Shown here: one piece after another, positions 21,888 through 29,478 of the stretch
Numbering within the stretch: position 1 is the first letter of the stretch
How the letters are laid out: each line of letters begins with the position of its first letter
From: Zygnema circumcarinatum
Lineage: Eukaryota > Streptophyta > Zygnematophyceae > Zygnematales > Zygnemataceae
Direction: 5' to 3'
Length of the DNA stretch: 29,478 nucleotides
Assembly (NCBI GenBank): GCA_037447605.1
Contig: CM074811.1
Span: 3,528,050-3,557,527 of the forward strand
Translations under genes and position numbers: made by a program
Notes under the pieces: model-generated
The model's database searches: none
Told to the model about the DNA's origin: nothing
What the model saw: only the letters and a program-made list of their open reading frames with translations

Positions 21888-22003
21888 GCATTGTATTGTA
21901 CAAAACTACTTGTATGGAAGTTGTGTACAAAACCATACGGCCTTAGTTATATGTGACGAGTGTTTAGCAAGCCTTGTTGATCTCTAGTTCCTTTGATCGA
22001 ATG
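21888..22003 (+). repeat. Right copy of the direct repeat flanking the AT-rich island
   Basis: TTGTACAAAACTACTTGTATGG, GTGTACAAAACCATACGGCC, TAGCAAGC and TCTCTAGTTCCTTTG line up in order and spacing with the copy at 19513. The two copies are about 2.38 kb apart in the same orientation. A primer-binding-site match follows 270 bp downstream, so this copy could be part of an LTR. Confidence 0.6.
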
Positions 22004-22195
22004 GCTCAGATTAGCTTATCATGTTATGCTTTTGACGGCGAGGTTTTAGGAAGGACATATAAGACTACTGCTTTCAGCGTTTTTGGCAACCTGAGCTTTG
22101 ATGAAAGCATTGGATGCTTGACCTCACGTTCAGCTTTAGAAAGAAAGCTTTTGTGGATAATTGTGGTGTGCATTGAATGATTGAGATTGCTAAAC

Positions 22196-22490
22196 ATGTC
22201 TAGGAAAGGAAAATCTCCAAAGGATGAGATGGAAGGAATTGAGAAAGAAGTTCGTCCCAATTTTACATTTGGTATCAGAGCACCAAGGGACGATGATTCA
22301 GAGAAGTATTTAGTCACATTGTTTGATGGAACAAACTATCTTTCCTAGAGCCTAAATATGGAGGCAGTGTTTAAAGCAAAGGAGCTGATGGAATTGGTGG
22401 ATGGCATTGAAGCTTCACCAGACAAAGAGAAAGATCCAAGTAGTTTGCAAGTTGGAAGAAGAGAAATGGCAAAGCAAAGGCCTCGGTTTG
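22196..22490 (+). pseudogene. Ty1/copia gag fragment
   Basis: One frame reads LFDGTNYLS, a TAG at 22346, then SLNMEAVFKAKELMELVDG. This is the usual start of copia Gag (UBN2-like), in which a Trp is expected at the stop. The frame is open upstream to an ATG at 22196 and downstream past 22490, but Gag resemblance fades after about 22450. The rest of Gag is missing, and a minus-strand LTR leader follows. Confidence 0.65.
22270..22281 (+). other. Primer-binding site (initiator Met tRNA)
   Basis: TGGTATCAGAGC is the 12-base complement of the 3' end of initiator methionine tRNA used by plant LTR retrotransposons. It lies three bases after TACA, as expected at the end of a 5' LTR, and just before the Gag-like frame. 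It also falls inside the upstream extension of that frame, so translation probably started after it. Confidence 0.6.
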
Positions 22491-22652
22491 AACCCTCAAT
22501 TATGCAGGGTTTGGCACCTGTACCATCTACGTGTGTCACAACATGGTGGGATGCCTGGATCCGGGATGCCAAATCTCTGGCCGTAGAGTCCGTATGTCGA
22601 TCGATTTGTACCCACGGTGTTTTTAAAGTGGATTGCAAATACCAGTCCTTAA

Positions 22653-22664
22653 GCTCTGATACCA
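22653..22664 (-). other. Second primer-binding site, minus strand
   Basis: GCTCTGATACCA on the plus strand is the exact reverse complement of TGGTATCAGAGC. On the minus strand it follows TTGTTACAT, so an LTR of opposite orientation ends here. The minus-strand DNA from 22652 to about 22490 would be that element's leader. Confidence 0.65.
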
Positions 22665-22665
22665 A

Positions 22666-23308
22666 TGTAACAAAATCACTCTTAGTAGGGTTCAAACACA
22701 AGACCTCCCGGTACTTACCTAAGTGCTTTACCATTAAAAGGCAACCGCGGATGTAAATACTAGGCCATATACTCCATGTATAGTATTTCGCTACAGGAGG
22801 ACAGTCGAGCAAAAGAAGTTACACAAATAAAGGTCATTTGACTAAAGGAAGGTACATGATGTGAGTAGGCAGAGGGATGAAAAGCAAATTCATCTTTCAC
22901 CCTTTCCCCATCTTTACTATCCATGGAAACTTCTCTCCTTGTGCCCATAGCACTCTCTCATTTTTCACTCAAGTGCATACACAACACACAAGAGGCGGAA
23001 TAGAAAAACGAAGGAGAAAGCTCCCAGCGTAAAACTCCTTTATAATGACAAGCTTTCCAGCTCAAGCCCCCATAAGCCTAGCCAAGCTTTCAACACATGA
23101 TCACTTCACCTTCACGTGAGGCAGCTCTCCACACACAAAGACTCCTCACAAAGGTCTACCTCCTTTTGCCAAAGCTATGCCTCAAACTGCCATAGCTTTA
23201 CAACGCACATCAAAGAAGTTACTATCTTACACACCCAGTCTCACTATATAGTATGAGGCTATGACGTGACAATGTCATATCACACACGTTAGGACCATGC
23301 ATGCATCA
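22666..23308 (-). mobile_element. LTR of a minus-strand retrotransposon (with leader, rest missing)
   Basis: The right boundary on the minus strand (GTTACA at 22666) is fixed by the adjacent primer-binding site. The left boundary, TGATGCATGCATGG near 23308, is a guess based on TG...CA ends. Inside, at about 23011-23042, is AAGGAGAAAGCTCCCAGCGTAAAACTCCTT. A related block lies at 24360-24390 in a second LTR-like segment, so both belong to one wider family. No coding region of this element follows, so it is a fragment sitting within the plus-strand copia remains. Confidence 0.5.
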
Positions 23309-23410
23309 ACCTTATTCAAAAAACCTCAATAAACTACTTTGTGTTTTGTTATGCAAAATACGTCTAGCTTAGTAACGTACCAACACCATCATACTAACCC
23401 AAACCAAACT

Positions 23411-24219
23411 GCAAGCGGACAAAGGTTCCCTGTAACAAAAGCAGGAAGTGTGAAACTAATACTAAATACTTGGAAAGTGGAGTTAGTTTTTAAGGATGTA
23501 CTCTACTCTTTACAGATGGTTCTCCCCGTATTCACCTCAAAGCAATGGAGCTGCGGAGTGCGTGAACCGCACACTAGGGGACATGATGAGGACCATGCTG
23601 AGTGAGTCCCCACTTCCCCTAACCTTCTGGGGTGAGGCAATGATGGCAACTGCTCACATTAGGAACAGCTGCCCGTTGAGAGCGCTTCAAGACAGGGTGC
23701 CGGAGGAGGTCTGGAGTGGGAGAAAGCCCACGGTGGCTTAGTTCAGAGTATAAGGAGCACGGTGCTTCATGACCGTACTGAAACCCAAGAAAAACTCAGT
23801 TCGAGAGTAGATCCACTCCAGGCTACCTGATTGGCTATAATGAGGACAGTCCGACGTATCAGGTGTGGAATCCCTCAACCAAACAGGTAAAAAGGAGTCG
23901 AGATGTCAGATTTCAAGAAGATCCTCCGGTTGAAATCCGACTGGACTTAGAAATAAAATCTCAAAAAACGACAAGTTCAAAATCTCCTACGAATCAGATG
24001 GTGACGATTCAGTGGTGCGAGAAGACGAATGGAACGGCAAAGATGCGCTAGCGGAGGCCACGTCACCAACTCATTTTGAATCGGACAGTGGCGTTGCGCC
24101 TGGCAACGCGGCATCACCGAATCAGTCAGAATCAACAGTAATTGATTCACTAACACTTGCATTTGGTCACAATGACGTGGCACAATGTGAGAGGTCGTTG
24201 AGTGACATCGTCGAGTCAC
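23411..24219 (+). pseudogene. Ty1/copia protease-integrase fragment with internal deletion
   Basis: 23411-23510 reads ASGQRFPVTKAGSVKL and ELVFKDVLYSL, the stretch after the protease active site in copia Pol. It then jumps directly, with a frame change, to SPYSPQSNGAAECVNRTL and LTFWGEAMMATAHIRN, the integrase C-terminal part with the catalytic Glu region (23518-23738). The pre-integrase zinc finger and the first catalytic Asp positions are gone. After a TAG at 23739 and frame damage the frame recovers near 23825 (YLIGYNEDSPTYQVWNPSTK) and runs through the Ser/Asp-rich linker to about 24219. Confidence 0.8.
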
Positions 24220-24235
24220 TCTGTTGTTGCAGTGC

Positions 24236-25370
24236 CCTCCCTTGGTGGGGCTGCCACTTCTCCTCTACCTTGGGTAGAACTCGACATCTTCAATGAATTG
24301 CTCAATCACACAAAACACACTAAATGCAAGAGAACAATTCAGCAGAAATATGAAAATGTAAGGAGAAAGCCACCAGCCTAAAACTCCTTAAGATAAAGAT
24401 GAAATACAACTTGACAACACTAGAACCAAGCTTCAAGCACCTCTCTCAAGCTACGTGAATAAACCACCCACTACAAGTTGAACTCTTCCCACTATCTCCT
24501 AGGCCCTACGCAAGATAGCCTCACTCCCAATGTGAGTCACGAAAAGGTTAACTTCTACCAAACAATCTAAGCCTTAAACACAATATGGCGCCATTAGTGA
24601 TATTGTCATGTCACGACCGTACATGCAACGCCTTGCAAGGGCCTTATCCCGATCCTTATCTCGCGCCGTTGGATCTTCGTAGGCTTGCACGGATCCAGCA
24701 CATCATTGCCGTCAGATCCGCCTCAGTCTTATCTAGATCCGCGTCCTCCACCGTAGGATCTGACTCCTCATTATTTGGCAGCATGTGGGACCCCGTAAGC
24801 CTACGGGCGCCACCAACCAGGCCGTACAGGCCTTCCTTTTAACCCGACACGTGGCGGCTTCCGATTCGCCACTGTCCTCCACATGAGACATTCTTGATGC
24901 TGCGCCTTATCACCTCTGATTCAATGCGCCGACATTCTGACGTCGCGTTTTGTTACTACTTGATTTGTCGCATCGTGCCACGTCACATTTGACTCTGCCA
25001 CGCCGCGCCGCCAACCAATGTCCGTACATCCGAGGTCTTGGCTTTACAAACCGTACCACTGATTTGCTGCACCGACATTCTAATGCCATGCCTTACCAAA
25101 TCAGACTCTGTGCGCTACCCGCACACCTTTTAAAAACTTGTATGGTCACTTAGACGGTTCGCCGTACAATGTAGACATCATGAGCACACCCCTCCTTATA
25201 ACTTAGTACCAACAACTTAGTGTACAACAAGTCCCTAACTACTTTACACTAACACACTTAACCGACTACTAGTTAAACGATCGACTGTACCTTCTCCTTT
25301 GTCATCTTTTGTGCTTGTAACGACAAGAGTGCCGCTAACTAGAGTGGCCGTACAGTAAGAAGGAGTTCGC
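24236..25370 (-). mobile_element. LTR/leader fragment inserted between integrase and RT
   Basis: This stretch separates the copia linker from the RT start and has no coding frame on the plus strand. On the minus strand at about 24295-24230 is a start-like MSSSTQGRGEVAAPP followed by a stop, which resembles the beginning of a retroelement Gag. Upstream of it (24300-24400) is the AAACTCCTT block shared with 22666-23308. Exact ends are not visible. GC content is higher in 24600-25130 than around it. Confidence 0.4.
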
Positions 25371-25499
25371 CTCCAGAAGCTGAACATGTGCTATCACCCT
25401 TCAAAGTGGGAGGTAAACAGAGCAAGCGGATAGAGGATGCCGATTGACTCAGCTGACTTTGCCGGCGTCGCTGAAGTGTTAATGGCCACTATCGGTGAA

Positions 25500-27059
25500 C
25501 CCCAAACCCTCTCTAAAGTTGTAGAGGGGGCAGATGCTAACAAATAGGGAGTAGCCATTGAGAGTGAGATGGATAGCCTTAAGGAGAACAAGACTTGGCG
25601 ACTGGTAGAGTTGCCGAAGGGGAGGAAGGCAATAGGGTCCAAGTGGATTTTTAAAGTGAAAAGGAAATCAAATGGGAGCGTTGATAGATATAAGGCTAGG
25701 TTAGTCGCAAAAGTGTTTAGCCAACAATATAGGCTCGACTACTCAGAAACTTTTGCTCCAGTAGTCAAGTTTAGCTCCCTCAAATCCCTTATATCCATTG
25801 TAGCGACTGAAAAGATGCATGTTCACCAACTGGATATAAAAACAACGTTTTTATATGGAGAGTTGGAAGAAGAGATCTTCATGGACCAGCCGGAAAGACC
25901 AGTGAAGAAGGGAGAAGAACATTTGGTATGCAAGCTTGTGAAAAGCCTATATGAGCTGAAACAGGCCCCTCAAATATGGTATGGAAAAATCGACAGCCTC
26001 TTAAGAGAAAATGGCTGCATTAAATTTGAAACGGATGCTTCAGTTTACAAAAAGGGAGAAAGAGCTGCATTGATGTATGTAGGGATCTATGTAGATGATC
26101 TTATCATTATCTGTCCGTCAATGGGGAGCATTCAGAGTCTGAAGGAGCTTTTGAAGACCAACTTTCAGATGAGTGATTTAGGAAAAGCAGAGTACTTGCT
26201 GGGCATTCAGCTTAAGAGGGGGCATGAAAGTAACTTATTCCTTTGCCAAGAGAAATATGCCAAGGATGCGCTAATCAGATTCAACATGCAGGATTGCCAT
26301 CCTGTTACCTGTCCCATGGACCCTTCTGCCCATCTCTCCCATGATATGGCTCCTCAGCCGGAGGAAGAGAAGAAGCAGATAGACAGAGTTCCGTACAAGT
26401 CAGCCATTGGTAATTTGATATACCTATAGGTTAGAACACGACCTGACTTGGCTAAAGCAGTCAGTACGGTCTCACAATACATGCAGAATCCTGGCCCTAA
26501 ACATTAGGAAGCAGTTAAACGAATCTTCCGTTATGTGAAGGGGACTTCACAGTTTGGCATTAATTTCGACAGTAGAATTGAGACTCGGGTGTATGGATAC
26601 ACCGATTCGGATTGGGGCGGCGACGTAAATATGTCCAAACCAACATCTGGATACGCTTTTGTCAACGCAGGAGGTGCACTGACGTGGAGTTCGAATCTGC
26701 AAGCGACGATTGCGCTGTCCAATACAGAGGCGGAGTATATTGCGGCATGCCACGCAAGCAAAAAAACGATCTGGCTTCAAAATTTCTTCGCTGAGTGTGA
26801 ACGTTCCTAGACCCCGGTACAGATTCTTACTGACAACCAGTCATTGATTGCATTGATACAAAATCCGGTGTTTTATAAAAGATCCAAACATGTTCGGTTG
26901 CAGTATCATTATGTTAGAAAACAGGTAAAGGATGGCCTAGTAACCGTTAGATTTGTTGGACCGAAAGATCAAGCGGCTGATATGTTAACCAAGGGAAGGA
27001 ACGGTGAGATCGTTTGGAGGAACATTATTCTTATAGGAGTAGGACTTTTCTGCGGCTAG
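25500..27059 (+). pseudogene. Ty1/copia reverse transcriptase-RNase H, interrupted by TAG codons
   Basis: This is one frame over 1.56 kb with no frameshift. RT signs are WIFKVKRKSNGSVDRYKARL, LDIKTTFLYGELEEEIFM, YELKQAPQIWY and the catalytic YVDDLII (about 26089). Then comes KAEYLLGIQLKRG and the RNase H part with YGYTDSDWGGD and SNTEAEYIAACHASK, followed by KHVRLQYHYVRKQV and ADMLTKG. In-frame TAG stops lie at 25545, 26427, 26505 and 26808, and the frame ends at a TAG at 27057. It belongs to the same element as the gag and integrase pieces, judging by order and strand. Confidence 0.9.
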
Positions 27060-27063
27060 GATT

Positions 27064-27074
27064 GAAAGGGGGAA
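27064..27074 (+). other. Polypurine tract
   Basis: GAAAGGGGGAA lies five bases after the RT-RNase H stop and directly before TGATGTGTAC, the expected layout of a polypurine tract followed by a 3' LTR. Confidence 0.7.
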
Positions 27075-27347
27075 TGATGTGTACAATAGGGGTATAGCCC
27101 CGAAAAGTACACAATACGGTACTTAGCCGTTGTTGTAGGTTCTTAAGAGATTTGGTCCGGGCATAGACCGACCGACAGTCTTTGTCTCATAGTGGGAACA
27201 CGTAGAACTAGTCCTTTGACCACGTGGCGAGTGGCTATAAGCTGCGTCGATACAAGAGATATTTAGAGTCGTTTAAGGATAGTTGTGACACGTGGCGCGC
27301 AGCCTATAGCTTAGTATTGCTTATTGTTTTTTGCGATTGACCGTACA
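27075..27347 (+). mobile_element. 3' LTR of the plus-strand copia element (tentative right end)
   Basis: The left end, TGATGTGTACAATAGGGG, is set by the polypurine tract. The right end at CCGTACA (27347) is chosen because it ends in CA, and about 270 bp would be a short copia LTR. I could not find a clear matching 5' copy: the DNA before the primer-binding site at 22270 is not obviously similar, apart from a weak GTACA..ATACGG..TTAG resemblance near 21925. The DNA from 27348 to 27476 carries nothing recognised. Confidence 0.45.
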
Positions 27348-27476
27348 TTTGTTTGGTGTACGGACGGATGCTAGAGTGACACTCGCGTTGTTGAGGAAGC
27401 TTCTCGAAGGTAAGTCAGAGGAGGAGCTTTTTTGTATGGCACTCTCCCTCCTGGCCATGGCAACCCTGAGGGAGAG

Positions 27477-29478
27477 TTACCGCTTGGGGAGAGGCGAGCG
27501 CCAGGAGACGTAGAGCATCGCCAACAACATGGAGGTGCACGGTGGAGCGTGGTGGGGGAGCGACGACCGAGACAAAAGGAATGTCGGCGGCCAATAGGGG
27601 AGCGGCTGGGGAGGGGGGAGTGAATGATGTCCGACGGTCACGTAGGGAGGGGAATCGTACGGCGCAAGATTTGAGGTCGGCGGAGAGGAAGTCGGTAGGG
27701 GTACGGACGTGGTCGGTGACGAATGGAGTTGTGCGACAAGGAGAGATTCATTAAATGCGACGTCGCGGGAAAGTACAATGCGATTCGTCGCGCAACACCA
27801 GATTCGATAGGCCTTAGACGTGAGTGCGTAGCCAAGGAAAATGCCGCGTATGGCCCGCGGTCCCCATTTGCCGGTCGACTCTACGAGATCTTTGTACCAG
27901 GCTTTGCAGCCAAAGATACGGAGATGGGAGACGGAGGGCTTGCTGCCCAGCCAGGCCTCGTAAGGAGTGCTGTGGGGGAGAACGGAGGTGGGAAAGAGGT
28001 TCCGAAGGTAAGTGGCCGTGGAGATGGCTTCCGCCCAGAAGGCCATAAGGAGATCGGCGAAGTGAAGCATAAAGCGAGCCATGTCAAGGATAGTTCGGTT
28101 AAAGCGCTCAGCGACTCCATTTTGCTGCGGGGTGTAGGGAGCGGTAGTCTGATGGGTGATGCCGTGAAGGCGGAGGAATTTAGAAAAGGCGATGGACATA
28201 AACTCGCCGCCGTTGTCAGTGCGACGGGTCTTGATGCGACAGTCTTGATGCGACGACCGAGAAGGGTCTCTGCAAAGGCCTTTAAACTCTTGGAAGCGGG
28301 AAAAAACGTCAGATTTGTGAGCGATGGGAAAGACATGGGAAAAGTGAGTTGATTGGTCAATGAACGTGACAAAATACGATGCGCCGCCGAGGTTGACATC
28401 GCGCATAGGGCCATAGACATCAGAATGGATGAGAGCCAGAGGTTCAGAGACAAGAGTGGAGCTTGAGGGAAAAGGTAATCTGGTCATTTTTCCTTGAATA
28501 CAGCCTGAAAAAAAATCTAATTTTTTGGTAGAGAAAGGGTCTAAGCCTAAAACTAAGCCCTGGCCAAGAGTTCTAAGGTTGCTTTCAGCAAGGTGGCCAA
28601 AGCGGAGGTGCCACCGAGCAAAGGTGAGAGGGGGGTCAGTGTGGTGAGCATGGGCGTGCCCAAGGGAGGCCGCAAAGGAGGTGAGGGAAAACAAGCGGCC
28701 AATTTTGCGGCTGTGCCCTATTACAGCATCTAGGGTGAAGAAAGTGACCCCGTCTGGCCTAAAAAGAGTGGAAATGCCTAAAATTAGGATTGAGGCTATA
28801 GAAAATAGATTCTTTGCTAAGCCGTCCACCAAGTAGACGTCATCAATGATGAAGCGCTGGCCGTCAATTACAGTGGAAACCTGGCCAAAATGTGTGGCAG
28901 TCGAGGAGCGGTTATCCTCCAAGAAAATCGTCATAGGGAGAGGAAAAGGGGAGATCCGAGATAACCAATCACGGTGAAAGGTTAGGTGATGAGAGGCACC
29001 CGAGTCAATGAGCCACGTGGAGTCAGGGAGAGAGGGGTCATACCCAAAAGGGTCCGCGGCCAGAAATCCATAACCGAATTCGAGAGCACCGTAGACGATG
29101 CCCGGAGTGGGAGGCAGGCCGGCCGTGGGCGGGAAGCCAGGGTGAAGGGAGGGATGTACGGTGGGCGGCGACGACGGGACCAAGGATGCGGAAGGGAACG
29201 TAAGGGAAGGTGGCCACGTCAGCTGTACGACAGGTTCAACGGGGGACAAAATCACAGGGGCCAAATCGAAGGGCGCCGCGATATTTGCCGCGCCGGCGGG
29301 CGGAGGTACGGACGAGCATGGCAAAAGTCGGCACGCCTCTTTTTTGGCCAAAGCGGGACAATTGTCCTTTACGTGAGTCTGTTCCTTGCAATACCGACAA
29401 AAAAGGCCGCCAAGAAATTTGGAAGGAGGACCGGATCCGAAGAGCGCGGACGTGTGGGAGGATCTGGAGAGGTGGAAT
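27477..29478 (-). CDS. Ty1/copia Gag zinc knuckle-protease-integrase, open to the right edge
   Basis: The frame is open from the right edge, so the start is outside. In order: a CCHC zinc knuckle CRYCKEQTHVKDNC (29399-29358); a long Pro-rich stretch; the aspartic protease site LIDSGASHHL; the pre-integrase finger WHLRFGHL...SGCIQGKM, where the first Cys of the C-x2-C pair reads Phe; then the integrase core with Asp in IHSDVYGP, Asp in RTDNGGEF and Glu in PQQNGVAERFNRT; then FGCKAWYKD and IRGIFLGY. It stops at 27477, before any reverse transcriptase, so the element is 3'-truncated. About 15 residues before RTDNGGEF are out of the family frame because of two compensating indels (28228-28283). 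Its integrase differs clearly from the plus-strand element, so it is a different copia lineage. Confidence 0.88.
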   Translation of the reverse strand, partial: FHLSRSSHTSALFGSGPPSKFLGGLFCRYCKEQTHVKDNCPALAKKEACRLLPCSSVPPPAGAANIAAPFDLAPVILSPVEPVVQLTWPPSLTFPSASLVPSSPPTVHPSLHPGFPPTAGLPPTPGIVYGALEFGYGFLAADPFGYDPSLPDSTWLIDSGASHHLTFHRDWLSRISPFPLPMTIFLEDNRSSTATHFGQVSTVIDGQRFIIDDVYLVDGLAKNLFSIASILILGISTLFRPDGVTFFTLDAVIGHSRKIGRLFSLTSFAASLGHAHAHHTDPPLTFARWHLRFGHLAESNLRTLGQGLVLGLDPFSTKKLDFFSGCIQGKMTRLPFPSSSTLVSEPLALIHSDVYGPMRDVNLGGASYFVTFIDQSTHFSHVFPIAHKSDVFSRFQEFKGLCRDPSRSSHQDCRIKTRRTDNGGEFMSIAFSKFLRLHGITHQTTAPYTPQQNGVAERFNRTILDMARFMLHFADLLMAFWAEAISTATYLRNLFPTSVLPHSTPYEAWLGSKPSVSHLRIFGCKAWYKDLVESTGKWGPRAIRGIFLGYALTSKAYRIWCCATNRIVLSRDVAFNESLLVAQLHSSPTTSVPLPTSSPPTSNLAPYDSPPYVTVGHHSLPPPQPLPYWPPTFLLSRSSLPHHAPPCTSMLLAMLYVSWRSPLPKR

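Noticed and set aside
22346-26810. Reassignment of TAG as a sense codon
   Set aside because: The interrupted residues are mostly Trp, not one codon type known to be captured by TAG. The three intact genes have no internal TAG and end in TGA or TAA.
27331-27513. Plus-strand 60-codon frame at the junction of the two copia elements
   Set aside because: It spans the tentative LTR end and the tail of the opposite element, with no domain seen.
27723-28352. 209-codon plus-strand frame
   Set aside because: It is the antisense shadow of the minus-strand copia integrase.

Overview
The window looks like nuclear DNA of a streptophyte, meaning a land plant or a charophyte-type alga. The evidence is intron-rich genes with GT..AG introns, a LOG-type cytokinin enzyme, a plant CSLA/CSLC-like glycan synthase, an organelle-type topoisomerase IA with a presequence-like N terminus, a FAR1/MULE-like fragment, and many Ty1/copia remnants. 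I cannot name the species.

Positions 1-2250 hold a partial FAR1/MULE-like DNA-binding segment cut by the left edge, a G-rich degenerate minisatellite, a GC-rich stretch with no gene I recognise, and one copy of a four-copy dispersed repeat. Positions 2252-19060 hold three complete genes, all on the minus strand and head to tail. Reading in the direction of transcription they are TopA-SWIB (19 exons, 1028 aa), LOG (10 exons, 238 aa, several microexons) and a CSLA/CSLC-like synthase (12 exons, 641 aa). I assembled the exons by hand from splice sites, reading phase and family motifs. All junctions keep frame, and every exon length agrees with the residue count. The three genes act in organelle DNA topology, cytokinin activation and wall polysaccharide synthesis. 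I see no reason to think they form a pathway.

From about 19.5 kb the composition becomes AT-rich. A decayed bacterial-type elongation factor G gene lies at about 20.05-20.48 kb. It keeps one reading frame despite stops, and by recall it looks most like Bacteroidota EF-G. Two related direct repeats of about 115 bp (19.51 and 21.89 kb) flank this island, which also contains a 25-bp degenerate tandem array and a possible BED zinc-finger fragment.

From about 22.2 kb to the right edge the window is an LTR-retrotransposon graveyard. It contains a plus-strand copia element broken into gag, protease/integrase and RT/RNase H pieces, with only TAG as in-frame interruptions of gag and RT. LTR-like segments of opposite orientation interrupt it, and a second copia element on the minus strand runs off the right edge with an open frame through integrase.

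The points most worth following are the EF-G relic and its flanking repeats, the TopA-SWIB architecture, the altered motif in the glycan synthase, and a pair of mutually compensating indels in the right-hand copia integrase.
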